A program made the translations under genes and the position numbers. 5,918 nucleotides of DNA from JALHQU01 sp043745295 (GTDB lineage: Bacteria; Planctomycetota; Planctomycetia; Gemmatales; Gemmataceae), in contig JAYTTN010000350.1 of NCBI GenBank assembly GCA_043745295.1, positions 1-5,918 on the forward strand, in the 5' to 3' direction. The notes beneath the pieces are model-generated. The model ran no database searches. It worked only from the letters and a program-made list of their open reading frames with translations, and was not told the origin of the DNA. Shown piece by piece: positions 5,848 through 5,918 of the stretch (within the stretch, counting starts at the first letter, position 1; every line of letters begins with the position of its first letter).

Positions 5848-5918
5848 TCATTTGTGGCGTTTCTTGGGCCGCCCGTTGATGAGTGTGAGTAGCTGACTTC
5901 GGACGGTCTGGAAGTATC
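5848..5918 (-). CDS. C-terminal end of an unidentified basic protein (possible transposase), partial
   Basis: On the minus strand the last 22 codons read YFQTVRSQLLTLINGRPKKRHK and then TGA (5850-5848); split for reading, the tail is LINGRPKKRHK. The strongly basic ending after an amphipathic Leu-rich helix is the kind of C-terminus found on planctomycete transposases, but 22 residues are too few for a family call. The gene begins outside the window. It converges with the small plus-strand gene, whose last stop is 23 bases away. If it is a transposase, an insertion-sequence end should lie within a few tens of bases of 5848, possibly overlapping the small gene's 3' end. I could not identify such a terminus from one side only. 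Confidence 0.4.
   Translation of the reverse strand, partial: YFQTVRSQLLTLINGRPKKRHK

Noticed and set aside
5411..5851. N-terminal extension of the ECF sigma factor to 5851 or 5518
   Set aside because: The extension would give an atypically long ECF factor, overlaps the AT-rich tract and the small plus-strand gene, and has no sigma-like sequence. ATG 5410 has a well-spaced GAGG and gives a normal length.

Overview
The window is GC-rich DNA carrying an ECF sigma factor beside a membrane-anchored Hanks-type Ser/Thr kinase. That pairing is typical of planctomycetes, and the style of the kinase and of the ParB/ATPase proteins suggests a Gemmata-like member. This assignment is inferred from gene content and base composition; there is no rRNA or marker gene here.

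Almost all coding is on the minus strand, read right to left. (1) At the right edge, 5848-5918 holds the last 22 codons of an unidentified basic protein, possibly a transposase. (2) At 5585-5824 lies the only plausible plus-strand gene, a short hypothetical gene with an in-frame TGA. (3) An AT-rich intergenic stretch (about 5411-5584) separates it from the divergent ECF sigma gene (5410-4886). (4) A short structured gap is followed by a 237-aa protein with a sigma-region-4-like helix-turn-helix (4780-4067). Its stop codon overlaps the start of (5), a receptor-like Ser/Thr kinase with a polytopic membrane C-terminus (4067-2166). The kinase reading is spread over four consecutive reading-frame segments joined by three apparent 1-base deletions. 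(6) A 16-bp perfect palindrome (2134-2149) lies just downstream. (7) A P-loop/AAA-like ATPase (about 2066-1229) is split by a 1-base insertion. (8) About 310 bases without a gene contain a perfect 22-bp inverted repeat (1146-1201) built from GTGAGAC units. (9) A ParB/Spo0J-family gene (919-43) is broken by a C-to-T type stop codon and a 1-base insertion.

Two functional modules can be read. The right half is a sigma factor / HTH protein / membrane kinase signalling cassette, probably one transcription unit. The left half is a ParB-like protein plus an ATPase flanking a large palindrome, which resembles a partition-type or mobile DNA-handling module. In both modules the protein motifs survive across the lesions, so the breaks are either very recent or sequence errors. 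This is the main interpretive problem of the window: five single-base indels and two in-frame stops affect four of the six substantially covered genes, while the sigma factor and the coupled HTH gene are intact.
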